A stretch of DNA of 64,000 bases, from assembly GCF_026967985.1 (NCBI RefSeq), contig NZ_JAPVBJ010000007.1, forward strand, positions 124,001 to 188,000, written 5' to 3'. Below the pieces are notes generated by a model. That model was given only the letters and a program-made list of their open reading frames with translations, ran no database searches and was not told the origin of the DNA. The translations under genes were made by a program, and so were the position numbers. Shown here piece after piece: positions 15,960 through 24,535 of this stretch; position 1 is the stretch's first letter; each line of letters begins with the position of its first letter. The stretch is from Modestobacter sp. VKM Ac-2984 (GTDB lineage: Bacteria > Actinomycetota > Actinomycetes > Mycobacteriales > Geodermatophilaceae).

Positions 15960-16883
15960 CTACCTCGCCCAGTCGGCGATGGCGGCGGTGACCTCGTCGG
16001 GGGCCTCCTCGTGCGGGAAGTGCCCCACGCCGGGCAGCTCCCGCCACTCGTAGGCGCCGGCCACGTAGCGGCCGGAACCGCGGGCGGTCGCGGGCAGCAC
16101 CGCGGGGTCCATCGCCCCGTGCAGCTGCAGGGTGGGGGCGGTGACGGGCGCGGCCATCCGCCGGGCGAACCGCCACCCGTCCGGGCGCAGCTGCGAGCGA
16201 CCGGCCCAGCGGTAGTACTCCATCGCCCCGTAGGCCGCCTGCGGGATGCGACTGGCCGACCGGTACCGGGTCACGGCCTCGGCGAAGTCGGCGGTGTGCA
16301 CCCAGGAGGGACCGGCCCAGCGGCGCATCAGCTCGGCCACCGGGTCGTCGTCGGGCCGGGTCAGGCGCCGTTCCGGCAGCCGGGGGAGCTGGAAGGGCAG
16401 CGCGTAGGCCAGCGCCCGCCGTTGCCGCGGATCGCCGACCGAGCTGCGCAGCCGCCGGGGGTGTGCGGCCGAGACGACGACGAGAGCGCGCACGCTCCGG
16501 GGGTGCAGCGCGGCCATCGTCCAGGCGACCAGGCCACCCCAGTCGGAGCCGACGACGACCGCCTCCTCCTCACCGAGCGCGCGGACCACGGCGGCGGCGT
16601 CGGCGGCGGCGGTCGGCAGGTCGTACCCGCGCGGTGGCTTGTCGCTGGCGCCGTAGCCCCGCAGGTCGGGGGCGACCACCCGGAACCCGGCGGCGGCCAG
16701 GCCGGTCAGCTGGGAACGCCAGGACCACCAGAACTGCGGGAACCCGTGCAGCAGCAGGACCAGCGGACCGCTGCCGGCCTCGGCGGCGTGCAGCCGGACG
16801 CCGTTGGCCGAGACGTCCCGGTGCGCCCACGGGCCCGGGAGCAGGACGCTGGTGGCGTCGGGCCGCTCCTCGGGCACCGTCAC
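15960..16883 (-). CDS. Alpha/beta hydrolase, epoxide hydrolase-like (EphE-like)
   Basis: 307-residue alpha/beta hydrolase. HGFPQFWWSW near residue 40 is the oxyanion motif of epoxide hydrolases, RGYGASDKPPRGYD near 66 and VVGSDWGGLVAW near 101 give the nucleophile Asp typical of the epoxide hydrolase/dehalogenase branch (a Ser is used in esterases). The catalytic His is in GVGHFPHEEAP near 290. Cap-domain tyrosine candidates lie in EYYRWAG. Start GTG 16883 gives a normal length; the open frame continues upstream through the next gene and is rejected there. Position matches ephE (Rv3670). Confidence 0.88.
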   Translation of the reverse strand: MTVPEERPDATSVLLPGPWAHRDVSANGVRLHAAEAGSGPLVLLLHGFPQFWWSWRSQLTGLAAAGFRVVAPDLRGYGASDKPPRGYDLPTAAADAAAVVRALGEEEAVVVGSDWGGLVAWTMAALHPRSVRALVVVSAAHPRRLRSSVGDPRQRRALAYALPFQLPRLPERRLTRPDDDPVAELMRRWAGPSWVHTADFAEAVTRYRSASRIPQAAYGAMEYYRWAGRSQLRPDGWRFARRMAAPVTAPTLQLHGAMDPAVLPATARGSGRYVAGAYEWRELPGVGHFPHEEAPDEVTAAIADWAR

Positions 16884-16957
16884 GGCTGCCCCGGGCCGGG
16901 GCTCGTCGGCTCGGGGCGCCCCGCGCCCGGTGAGCCGGCGGGCCCCGTCTCTCAGGT

Positions 16958-17488
16958 TCAGCGCAGGGGGGCGTGCGCGTCCTGGCGGACGACCTGGCCG
17001 TCCCGCACGGTCGGCAGGTCGTGGGTCCGCTTGCCCGGGGCCTCGCGACGCATGACGTCGGGGAGGTCCTGCAGCGTCTCGATGGTGCGCTCGGGCTTCT
17101 TGATCTTCTTGACCAGTCGCCAGCCGACCAGGCCGACGATCGCCGCGATCAGGACGAGCAGACCGAAAACGATGAGGAACGCCGCCCACCGGGGGAGCCA
17201 GACGGCGAGCAGTTCGGCGAGGAAGAAGAAGAAGAAGAACCCGGCGAAGGCGAGCATGACGCCGGCTGCGGCGAACGCTGCGGCGCCGGCCCCGCCGCGC
17301 TTGACCGACGTGCCGATCTCGGCCTTGGCCAGCTCGATCTCGCCGCGCACGAGGGTGGACACATCGGCCATCGCGCTCTTGGCGAGCGTGCCGACCGAGG
17401 GCTCGGCAGGCCCGGTGGGACGACCCGCGAGCGGGGTCGCCCCGGCGGGACGACCCGCCGGCGGAGTCGTCGAGACACTGTGGGCCAC
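16958..17488 (-). CDS. Phage holin superfamily (Act-Tra) membrane protein (Rv3669-like)
   Basis: 176-residue protein. A Pro/Ala-rich leader is followed by an amphipathic stretch LVRGEIELAKAEI (near 46), then two membrane segments at about 62-90 (a run containing FAGFFFFFFLAELL) and 92-117. The Lys/Arg-rich C-terminus is cytosolic. GTG 17488 has GGAGGA 7 bases upstream. Despite the family name it is a chromosomal actinobacterial gene kept next to the marP/ephE/acs region and not a prophage remnant. Function unknown. Confidence 0.85.
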   Translation of the reverse strand: MAHSVSTTPPAGRPAGATPLAGRPTGPAEPSVGTLAKSAMADVSTLVRGEIELAKAEIGTSVKRGGAGAAAFAAAGVMLAFAGFFFFFFLAELLAVWLPRWAAFLIVFGLLVLIAAIVGLVGWRLVKKIKKPERTIETLQDLPDVMRREAPGKRTHDLPTVRDGQVVRQDAHAPLR

Positions 17489-17606
17489 GGATGGCTCCTC
17501 CCTGGTCGGTGCCGATCGGACGACGCGGCACGTGCTGTCCGGGTGATCGTGCCGCATGCCGACGTTCATCGCCGTCCGGGGTCACCCGGGCGGGCCACGG
17601 CGCCGC

Positions 17607-18326
17607 TCAGGCGATGTCGCACCGGCACCGGCATTCGTCCACGTGCGGGACGGCCCGTCGTCTCGCGGAGAGCTCCTCGTCACCGAAGAGGAGCTCGTCG
17701 CACGCTGCCGGACAGCTGCAGGTCAGCACCAGGAGGCCGAGGGAGCGCTGCTCGGTGCCGCGGAGGGCTCGTCGCTCCCGCTCCCGCTCCCGCTGTCGGG
17801 CGACGGCGGCGAGGCGCCGGGCGCGGGCCCGGTCGTCCGGGCTGTCCCCGGGCCGGGGCAGCTGGTGGTCGGCGGGTGTACCGGTGGCGTCCCGGAACCG
17901 GTCGCGCAGCGGCCGCCCCCGGTCGAAGGTGTACCAGGGTGGGGTCCGGCTGTAGCGCTCCGCGCCGTGCCACCAGCCCTCGTCCCCGTGGCGGACGTCC
18001 AGGTGAGCCGGGAAGAGGCGACCGCAGCGGTCCCGGACGGCGCCGGGCGTCATGCCGGCCACCTCCCGGCCGGACGCATCGAGGAGCCCCAGCCGGAGCC
18101 CGGCCAGCGTCGCTGCCCGGGCCAGCACGCCGGCCGGCAGATCCCGGGCTCCGGTCTCGACCTGGGCGATCATGGAGGCGGCGACGCCGAGCGCCCCGGC
18201 GAGCTCCCGTTGGGAGAGGTCGGCGGTGCGGCGGATGCGGCGCAGCAGCGACCCGAGTCGCAGCGGCGCGCCATCGGCCGGCACGTCGGTACCTGGCGCC
18301 GGCTCGCCGGGCTCGTCGTCCGTCAC
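17607..18326 (-). CDS. XRE-family HTH regulator with cysteine-rich C-terminus
   Basis: 239-residue DNA-binding protein. The helix-turn-helix is at about 25-80: LLRRIRRTADLSQRELAGAL then VAASMIAQVETGARDLPAG. The middle part (WWHGAERYSRTPPWYTFDRG) resembles a conserved actinobacterial block of unknown role. The last 45 residues hold six cysteines arranged C-x-C-x3-C and C-x-C-x-C, suggestive of metal or thiol sensing; this is inference. Start GTG 18326 has CACCAT 7 bases upstream. It follows acs on the same strand, with a strong hairpin between. Confidence 0.85.
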   Translation of the reverse strand: MTDDEPGEPAPGTDVPADGAPLRLGSLLRRIRRTADLSQRELAGALGVAASMIAQVETGARDLPAGVLARAATLAGLRLGLLDASGREVAGMTPGAVRDRCGRLFPAHLDVRHGDEGWWHGAERYSRTPPWYTFDRGRPLRDRFRDATGTPADHQLPRPGDSPDDRARARRLAAVARQRERERERRALRGTEQRSLGLLVLTCSCPAACDELLFGDEELSARRRAVPHVDECRCRCDIA

Positions 18327-18433
18327 CCGGCCGATGGTGCCGTCCCGGCGATGGCGACGCGGGGCGGACAGCGGGCCCTGTGGACGGGCGGGACGCTGGT
18401 GGTCGGTGCTGAGCCGGAGCGGGTGACGTGCTG

Positions 18434-18482
18434 GCGGAGCTTGTGCTCTGCTCACTGGTGGTGAGCAGAGCACAAGCTCCGC
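18434..18482 (-). terminator. Perfect 22-bp hairpin after acs
   Basis: Arms 18434-18455 and 18461-18482 pair without mismatch around TGGTG. It lies 78 bases past the acs stop and 107 before the XRE start, so it probably ends acs transcription. The core GTGCTCTGCTCAC recurs in a second hairpin at 60947-60985. Confidence 0.75.
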
Positions 18483-18560
18483 CGATGCCCCCCGCAGCCC
18501 TGTCCGCCTGCGGCCGGGCGCCCGCCCCGGTCGCCGCGTCGAACCCCGAGGGGTGTGCCC

Positions 18561-20528
18561 TCAGTCCTCGCTGGGGGCGGCGGGGAGCTTGGAGCTGATC
18601 AGGTCCATCACCGAGGAGTCGGTCAGCGTGCTGACGTCACCCAGTTCCCGGTTCTCCGCGATGTCCCGCAGCAGCCGGCGCATGATCTTCCCCGAGCGGG
18701 TCTTGGGGAGCTCGGCGACGACCATGATCTGGCGCGGGCTGGCGATCGGCCCGATCTCCTTGCGGACGTGCTGACGTAGCACCTTCACCAGGTCCTCGCC
18801 GGAGTCGACGGCGTCCCCGCGCAGGATCACGAACGCGACGATGCCCTGCCCGGTGGTGGGGTCGGTCGCGCCGACGACCGCGGCCTCGGCCACCGTCGGG
18901 TGGCTGACCAGCGCGGACTCGACCTCGGTGGTGGAGATCCGGTGCCCGGAGACGTTCATGACGTCGTCGACCCGGCCGAGCAGCCAGATGTCGCCGTCCT
19001 CGTCGAGCTTGGCGCCGTCGCCGGCGAAGTAGACGCCCTGGCCGTACCGGCTCCAGTAGGTGTCCTTGTACCGCTCGTCGTCGCCCCAGATCGTGCGCAG
19101 CATGGACGGCCAGGGCTCGGTGAGCACCAGGTAGCCGGTGGCGCCGGGCTCGATCGGCTTGCCCTCCTCGTCCACCACGCTGGCCGCGATGCCCGGGAAC
19201 GGGCGCTGGGCGGAGCCGGGCTTGAGGGTGGTCGTGCCCGGCAGCGGGGTGATCATGTGGGCGCCGGTCTCGGTCTGCCACCAGGTGTCCACGATCGGGC
19301 AGCGGCCGCCGCCGATGTTCTTGTGGTACCAGAGCCAGGCCTCGGGGTTGATCGGCTCACCGACCGAGCCGAGCAGCCGCAGCGAGGAGAGGTCGAAGCC
19401 GGCCGGGACGTCGTCGCCCCACTTCATGAACGTGCGGATCGTGGTCGGGGCGGTGTACAGGATCGTGACCCCGTACTGCTGCACGATCTCCCACCAGCGG
19501 CCCCGGTGCGGGGTCTCCGGGGTGCCCTCGTACATCACCGAGGTGGCCCGGTTGGCCAGCGGCCCGTAGACGATGTAGCTGTGGCCGGTGACCCAGCCGA
19601 CGTCGGCCGCGGTCCAGAAGACGTCGGTGTCGGGCTTGAGGTCGAAGGTCGCCCAGTGGGTGTAGGAGACCTGGGTGAGGTAACCGCCGGAGGTGTGCAG
19701 GATCCCCTTGGGCTTCGCCGTCGTGCCCGAGGTGTACATGATGTAGAGCGGGTGCTCGGCGTCGAAGGCCTGCGCCTCGTGCTCGGCCGACTGCCCGGCG
19801 ACCAGGTCGTGCCACCAGACGTCGCGACCCTCGGTCCACTCGACGTCGGTCTCGGTGCGCTTGACCACCAGCACGCTGCGCACGCCCTCGGTCTTGGTCA
19901 GCGCCTCGTCGACGTTCGGCTTCAGCGGGCTCGGTGCACCCCGCCGGTAGCCGCCGTCGGCGGTGATGACCACCTTGGCGTCGGCGTCGGTGATCCGGCT
20001 GGCGAGGGCGTCGGGGGAGAAGCCGCCGAAGACGACCATGTGGACGGCGCCGATGCGCGCGCAGGCCAGCATGGAGATCACCGCCTCCGGGATCATCGGC
20101 AGGTAGATGGTGACCCGGTCGCCGGCGGTCACGCCGAGCTCGGTGAGCGCGTTGGCCGCGCGGCAGACCTCGTCCTTGAGCTGGGCGTAGGTGAGCGTGC
20201 GGGTGTCGCCGGGCTCACCGACCCAGTGGTAGGCGACCTGGTCGCCGTGGCCGGCTTCGACGTGCCGGTCGACGCAGTTCACCGCGACGTTGAGCTTCCC
20301 GCCGACGAACCACTTGGCGAACGGCGGGTTGCTCCAGTCCAGCGCCTGGTCCCAGGGCTCGGCCCAGTCCAGTCGGCGGGCGGCCTCCTCCCAGAAGCCG
20401 ATCCGGTCGGCGGCCGCGCGCTCGTGGACGTCGGGTCCCGCGTTGGCGGACGCGGCCAGCTCCGGCGGGGGCGGGAAGCCGCCCTCGGGCAGCTGGTCGG
20501 ACAGGGCCTGATCAGTCGTCTCGCTCAT
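18561..20528 (-). CDS. acs: Acetyl-CoA synthetase
   Basis: 655-residue AMP-forming ligase that makes acetyl-CoA from acetate, ATP and CoA. The ATP loop is [18 protein letters not shown] near residue 266; [16 protein letters not shown] near 310, [15 protein letters not shown] near 412 and the hinge [16 protein letters not shown] near 516 are all conserved. The catalytic and acetylation-controlled Lys is in [11 protein letters not shown] near 610. ATG 20528 has GGAGGT 4 bases upstream; the GTG at 20534 falls inside that Shine-Dalgarno. A TAGGTT hexamer on the minus strand near 20590 is a likely promoter with a leader of about 50 bases. Confidence 0.98.
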   Translation of the reverse strand: MSETTDQALSDQLPEGGFPPPPELAASANAGPDVHERAAADRIGFWEEAARRLDWAEPWDQALDWSNPPFAKWFVGGKLNVAVNCVDRHVEAGHGDQVAYHWVGEPGDTRTLTYAQLKDEVCRAANALTELGVTAGDRVTIYLPMIPEAVISMLACARIGAVHMVVFGGFSPDALASRITDADAKVVITADGGYRRGAPSPLKPNVDEALTKTEGVRSVLVVKRTETDVEWTEGRDVWWHDLVAGQSAEHEAQAFDAEHPLYIMYTSGTTAKPKGILHTSGGYLTQVSYTHWATFDLKPDTDVFWTAADVGWVTGHSYIVYGPLANRATSVMYEGTPETPHRGRWWEIVQQYGVTILYTAPTTIRTFMKWGDDVPAGFDLSSLRLLGSVGEPINPEAWLWYHKNIGGGRCPIVDTWWQTETGAHMITPLPGTTTLKPGSAQRPFPGIAASVVDEEGKPIEPGATGYLVLTEPWPSMLRTIWGDDERYKDTYWSRYGQGVYFAGDGAKLDEDGDIWLLGRVDDVMNVSGHRISTTEVESALVSHPTVAEAAVVGATDPTTGQGIVAFVILRGDAVDSGEDLVKVLRQHVRKEIGPIASPRQIMVVAELPKTRSGKIMRRLLRDIAENRELGDVSTLTDSSVMDLISSKLPAAPSED

Positions 20529-20656
20529 GCGCACCTCCGTGGTCGGGCGCCGCCTGGACTTCGCGGCGCTGCCTCAGTGCACAACCTATGGCCCCCGTCA
20601 CCCTGTCGTCAGGTCAGTGCCGCACGCGGTCGGCACGAGGTGGGCAGACTGGGCGG

Positions 20657-21382
20657 GTGAGCGACGACGGGGCCCAGGCGCTGGTGGTCTCCCGGCTGCC
20701 CGGCGCCGCGGCACTCGGGCTGCTCGCCCCACCGTCGGCGACCGTCGTCCCGGGGTCGCTGCTGGCCGACCCGGGCTGGACGGCGGAGGTGCTGGCCGCC
20801 CGTGCCGTGCGGCAGCGGACCGGCGACCGGCGGGTGCTGGCCACCGTCTGGTGGTACTCGGTGTCCAGCGTGCTCCTCACCCCGGTGCTGGCCGGGCTGG
20901 TGACCGGGGTGCCCCTGTCGGCACGGCTGGCGGACACCACCGTGCACGCGCTGGCCGGTGGCGTGCCGGTGGCGGCGACCACCCGCGGGAGAGGTGGTCC
21001 GGACGTGGTCGGCGACCTGCGGACGACGATCGGCGCGGTCGTCGCCGCGGTGGCCGAGGCCGGCGGGGTCCGCGAACGGCCGCTGTGGGCGATCGCCACC
21101 GACTCCCTCGCCAACCGGCTGCTCGCCCTCGGTCGTGCGGTCGGGGACGAGGGCGCGGTGACCGCGCTGGCCGGGCCGCTGGCCGCCGCGATCGGGGAGC
21201 CGTTGCCGGCGCCGCGGTACGTCGACGTCGACCGGCCCGACGGCAGCACGGCCCGGTTCACCCGGCGGGCCTCCTGCTGCCTGCTCTACCGGGTGCCGCA
21301 CGAGGTGGTCTGCACCTCGTGCCCGCGCCGGGACCCGGCCGAGCGCCGGGTGCTGCTCGAGGACCTCGCTGAACGGATGTGA
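20657..21382 (+). CDS. FhuF-type ferric iron reductase
   Basis: 241-residue siderophore-iron reductase-like protein. The C-terminus carries C-C-x10-C-x2-C (residues about 207-221, ASCCLLYRV then VVCTSC), the atypical [2Fe-2S] signature of FhuF. The N-terminal 200 residues are helical and weakly conserved. It would release iron from ferric siderophores in the cytoplasm; no siderophore gene is nearby. Start GTG 20657 is 6 bases after CAGACT, divergent from acs. Confidence 0.88.
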   Translation: MSDDGAQALVVSRLPGAAALGLLAPPSATVVPGSLLADPGWTAEVLAARAVRQRTGDRRVLATVWWYSVSSVLLTPVLAGLVTGVPLSARLADTTVHALAGGVPVAATTRGRGGPDVVGDLRTTIGAVVAAVAEAGGVRERPLWAIATDSLANRLLALGRAVGDEGAVTALAGPLAAAIGEPLPAPRYVDVDRPDGSTARFTRRASCCLLYRVPHEVVCTSCPRRDPAERRVLLEDLAERM

Positions 21383-21415
21383 GTCGAACGGATGTGAGCC
21401 GAACGGATGTGACGG
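21371..21415. repeat. 15-bp tandem repeat x3 across the fhuF-type stop codon
   Basis: GAACGGATGTGAGTC and two near-identical copies are exactly adjacent (21371-21385, 21386-21400, 21401-21415). The stop codon of the reductase lies in the first unit, so the last two units are untranslated. Confidence 0.85.
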
Positions 21416-21417
21416 CG

Positions 21418-21441
21418 CGGGGGGCCGCATGCGGCCCCCCG
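21418..21441. terminator. Bidirectional hairpin between convergent genes
   Basis: A 24-bp perfect palindrome (centre AT) with six G and six C at its arms lies 36 bases past the reductase stop and 10 bases before the stop of the convergent hydrolase. Confidence 0.7.
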
Positions 21442-21450
21442 TGCCGGCGA

Positions 21451-22782
21451 TCAGCAGGCGCCGACGTCGTAGGCCCGCAGCGGCACCGTGAAGCGGCAGC
21501 CGTACTGCGGGTCGGCGACCACTGCGGCGTCGAGCACGTCGTCGCCGGCCGGCCGCACACCGTCCTCGACCCAGGCGACCAGGTCGGTGAACGCCTGCTG
21601 GTACTCCTGCGCGCTGAAGTCGCAGTGCCCGACGGCGCGGATGGCCCGCTGCACGAGCAGGTCGCTGTTGCCGCGGGCGGCGGCGTCCCGGGCGTACTCC
21701 TGCTCCATGCTGAACGGCACGAACAGGTCACCCAGGCCGTGCAGCGAGAGCACCGGCACGTCGAAGCGGCCGTCGATGGTGGGCACGCCGGAGAGGCCGC
21801 GGCTGCCGCGGTCGGCCCGGACCCGCAGGATCTCCTCGTTCAGCGCCTGCTCCTCGGCCGTCAGCTGCGGGTCGGCGTCCAGCTGGTAGACCGTGTCCGC
21901 GTTGCCGCCGACCGCGCCGCGCTCCTCGCCGAGACCCGGGTAGACCGGGTACACGGTGAACAGGAAGTCGGCGAAGGCGGCGAAGCCCGCCTCGAACAGC
22001 GGCCGGTCCCCGCCCGTCCGCTGCTCGGTGAGCGCCCGCAGGTCCGCGCCCGCCTCGGTGAGGACGTAGGGGTAGGGAGTCCCGAGCTCGGCCTTCATCT
22101 GCGGCACGGTGGTGGTCAGGTAGTCGGCCGGCGCCGGGTAGACCGGCGGGGTGTCGGTGAGCGCCTGCGCGGCGGCGTTGTAGTCCAGGAACGTGTCGAA
22201 CAGCCGCCGGTCGCCCATCACGCCGCACGCCGGCAGCGCGCCGTCGTAGTCGTTCGGGTACTGCTCGATGCTCACCCCGGTGACGTGCCCGCCCATCGAG
22301 ACCCCGGACAGGTACGTGAGGTCGGCCTTGCCCACGGTCTTCTCGAAGTACCGGAGCAGCCGGTGGGTGCTCTTCACCCCGGAGACGACGTCGTACCCGT
22401 TCTCGGTGTAGCTGGAGGCGGCCCAGGCGTAGCCCTCGTCGACCAGGTGCTGCCGGAGGCCGTCGGGTGGGGCGTCGACGGTCAGGGTCGGGCCGGTGCC
22501 GCGGTACCCGTGCGCCCACATGACCAGGTCGCCGTTCCAGTCCGCCGGCACCTCGATCCGGTAGCCGGCGCCCTTCAGCACGCCCCAGGTGCGGGTGGTG
22601 GTGGTGCCCGGCAGCGCCTCGAACGGCAGCGCCGCCTCGTCGACGACGTACTCGATCTCGGGCGACTGCGGGTACTGGGGGGCGGGCTGGTGCTTCGGCT
22701 GGGCCGTGGCCGGGCCGGTGAACACGGTGCTGACCAGGGCCAGCGCCATCGGCGCGAGCAGCAGTCGGGTGCGGCGGTGCAT
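21451..22782 (-). CDS. Secreted alpha/beta hydrolase
   Basis: 443-residue exported protein. The signal peptide ends near GPATAQP (residue 27). MWAHGYRGTGP near 88 is an oxyanion-type loop, YLSGVSMGGHVTGV near 155 is a G-x-S-x-G nucleophile elbow, and RAIGRAVGHCDF-like VGHCDF near 390 is the catalytic His; an Asp candidate is in SLHGLGDLFVPFS near 345. It could be an esterase, lipase or tannase-like enzyme; substrate unknown. ATG 22782 has GGAGG 5 bases upstream, and a TAGCGT hexamer near 22820 on the minus strand would give a leader of about 35 bases. Confidence 0.85.
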   Translation of the reverse strand: MHRRTRLLLAPMALALVSTVFTGPATAQPKHQPAPQYPQSPEIEYVVDEAALPFEALPGTTTTRTWGVLKGAGYRIEVPADWNGDLVMWAHGYRGTGPTLTVDAPPDGLRQHLVDEGYAWAASSYTENGYDVVSGVKSTHRLLRYFEKTVGKADLTYLSGVSMGGHVTGVSIEQYPNDYDGALPACGVMGDRRLFDTFLDYNAAAQALTDTPPVYPAPADYLTTTVPQMKAELGTPYPYVLTEAGADLRALTEQRTGGDRPLFEAGFAAFADFLFTVYPVYPGLGEERGAVGGNADTVYQLDADPQLTAEEQALNEEILRVRADRGSRGLSGVPTIDGRFDVPVLSLHGLGDLFVPFSMEQEYARDAAARGNSDLLVQRAIRAVGHCDFSAQEYQQAFTDLVAWVEDGVRPAGDDVLDAAVVADPQYGCRFTVPLRAYDVGAC

Positions 22783-22903
22783 GGGGTCCTCCGGGACGTC
22801 GTCGTTGACGGTGAACGGACGCTAGCCCACGGTGATGTCGATCACTGCCGCGGGCCGGGCGGTCGGCCGGCGGGAGCCGGCGGACGCCGCCCCGGTGCGC
22901 GGG

Positions 22904-23443
22904 TCAGTCGGCCGCGCGCCGGGCCCGGTAGGCGGCCACGTGCTCGCGGTTGGCGCACGTGCTGTCACAGAACCGCCGGCTGGCGTTCTTGGTGAGGTCG
23001 ACCAGGACGTCGTCGCAGGCGGAGGCGGCACATCGGCGCAACCGGTCGAGCGCACCGGCGCGCACCACGTCGGCCAGGGCCATGGCGGCCTCCACGCCCC
23101 ACCGGTCGGCGACCGAGGCATCCGGCTCGGTGGCGTGGACGTGGTAGCCCCAGTCGTCGTGCCGGACCAGCTGCGGCAGGGCGTTCCCCTCCCGCAGCAG
23201 CCGGTTGACGACAGCCACCACGCCGTCCTCGTCGGCGTCCCAGACCTCGGCCAGCACCGACCGCAGCTCGTGCACCGCGGCCAGCTCGGCGGCGTCGCCG
23301 GCCCGGCTGCCGGTGAACTGCCAGTCGTCCAGGAACGCGGCCAACGCCGACGGGTCGGGCAGTCGCTCCTCGCCGTCCCCGGTGGTGTTCACCAGCGCGG
23401 CGGCGCTGGCGAGCCCCACCTCGGTGTCATGGGCAAAGAGCAT
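22904..23443 (-). CDS. CGNR zinc-finger transcription regulator
   Basis: 179-residue regulator. An N-terminal ABATE-type region (LVNTTGDGEERLPDPSALAAFL) leads to a C-terminal zinc finger with C-x4-C ... C-x3-C (CAASACDDV and FCDSTCANREHVAAYR). The signature is CANR where most members have CGNR. ATG 23443 is preceded by AGGAG at 4 bases. It is divergent from an EamA exporter gene and a perfect 9-bp inverted repeat lies between them, so it probably controls that gene and itself. Confidence 0.9.
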   Translation of the reverse strand: MLFAHDTEVGLASAAALVNTTGDGEERLPDPSALAAFLDDWQFTGSRAGDAAELAAVHELRSVLAEVWDADEDGVVAVVNRLLREGNALPQLVRHDDWGYHVHATEPDASVADRWGVEAAMALADVVRAGALDRLRRCAASACDDVLVDLTKNASRRFCDSTCANREHVAAYRARRAAD

Positions 23444-23447
23444 GTGA

Positions 23448-23484
23448 CTCCTGTACTCCTCTGCTAGCGTCCGCTGTACAGGAG
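23448..23484. promoter_or_regulatory. Inverted repeat between CGNR regulator and EamA exporter
   Basis: CTCCTGTAC (23448-23456) and GTACAGGAG (23476-23484) are perfect inverted copies spaced by 19 bases. A TAGCGT hexamer (23465-23470) for the plus-strand gene lies in the spacer. The left arm overlaps the regulator's Shine-Dalgarno. Operator is the likely role. Confidence 0.6.
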
Positions 23485-23521
23485 CGTACGTCGGTTGACT
23501 TCTGACGAGGGGGTGTCTGCC

Positions 23522-24505
23522 GTGCTCGACCGTCGGACCGGGCTGACCGGACTGCTGCTGGCCGTGGTCTCCGCGGCCGCGTTCGGCACCTCGGGGGTGT
23601 TCGCCACCGCGCTGCTGGACGCCGGCTGGACCGCCGGCTCCGCCGTGACCGTGCGGATCGCGGTGGCGTCGCTGGCGCTCGCCGTCCCGGCCCTGGCCCA
23701 GCTGCGGGGCAGGTGGTCGCTGCTGCGGGCCAACGCCGGCGCCGTCCTGTCCTTCGGCGCGCTGGCCGTCGCGCTGCCCCAGCTGGCCTACTTCAACGCC
23801 GTCTCCCGGCTGTCGGTCGGCGTGGCGCTGCTGCTGGAGTACTCGGGCGTGCTGCTCGTCGTGCTCTGGACCTGGGCGCGGCTCGGGCAACGGCCGAGCC
23901 GGCTCACCGGCGCCGGGATCGTGGTGGCCGTCGGCGGTCTGGTGCTGGTCCTCGACGTCCTCAGCGGCGCGCAGATCGACCCGCTGGGCGTGATGTGGGG
24001 CCTGATCGCAGCGGTGGGGCTGGCCTCCTACTTCGTCCTCTCCGCCGACTCCGACGACGCGCTGCCGCCGCTGGTCAGTGCCTGGGCCGGCCTCGCGGTG
24101 GGTGCCCTGGCGCTCGGCGCGGCAGCTCTCGTCGGCGTCCTCCCGTGGCGCACCACCGCCGTGGACGTCGAGCTGGCCGGCCGGTCGACCAGCTGGCTGG
24201 TCCCGGTGCTCGGCGTGGCGTTGGTGTCGGCGGCACTCGCCTACGCCACCGGGATCGCCGCCGTCCGGCGGCTCGGCTCGCGGCTCAGCTCGTTCGTCGG
24301 GCTGAGCGAGGTGCTGTTCGCGGTGGTGGCGGCGTGGCTGGCGCTGGGGCAGCAGCCGAGCGTCGTGCAGCTGGTCGGCGGGGTCGTCGTCCTGGTGGGG
24401 ATCGTGCTGGTCCGGCTGGGGGAGGACCGCCCGCCGGCCGACACGGCCGACGTCGACCCGGTGCCGGCCACCGCAGGACCGCAGGCGCCGACGCCCGGGC
24501 GGTGA
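23522..24505 (+). CDS. EamA/DMT family exporter
   Basis: 327-residue membrane protein with ten hydrophobic segments arranged as two EamA halves (about 8-140 and 150-300). AAFGTSGVFATALLDAGW near the start and VSAALAYATGIAAVRRLGSR near 232 are typical. GTG 23522 was preferred since GAGGGGG lies 8 bases upstream; the TTG at 23495 is possible. It would export a small metabolite, perhaps an amino acid or drug. Divergent from the CGNR regulator, which probably controls it. Confidence 0.88.
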   Translation: MLDRRTGLTGLLLAVVSAAAFGTSGVFATALLDAGWTAGSAVTVRIAVASLALAVPALAQLRGRWSLLRANAGAVLSFGALAVALPQLAYFNAVSRLSVGVALLLEYSGVLLVVLWTWARLGQRPSRLTGAGIVVAVGGLVLVLDVLSGAQIDPLGVMWGLIAAVGLASYFVLSADSDDALPPLVSAWAGLAVGALALGAAALVGVLPWRTTAVDVELAGRSTSWLVPVLGVALVSAALAYATGIAAVRRLGSRLSSFVGLSEVLFAVVAAWLALGQQPSVVQLVGGVVVLVGIVLVRLGEDRPPADTADVDPVPATAGPQAPTPGR

Positions 24506-24535
24506 CCCGTCGTCTCCGTCAGCGGCCCCCGGCGG

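Noticed and set aside
16958-17488. Holin-like protein as a sign of a prophage
   Set aside because: Only one such gene is present, in a conserved chromosomal neighbourhood, with no phage structural, integrase or lysis genes.
16884-17585. Upstream extension of the epoxide-hydrolase-like gene
   Set aside because: The open frame continues but overlaps the holin-like gene in another frame and the extra part has no similarity to the hydrolase family.
18540-18575. Similarity of the acs end region to 54421-54450 (both with GGGGTGTGCCCTC)
   Set aside because: About 20 bases only, in GC-rich DNA, with no consistent structure; it could be chance or a short terminator motif.
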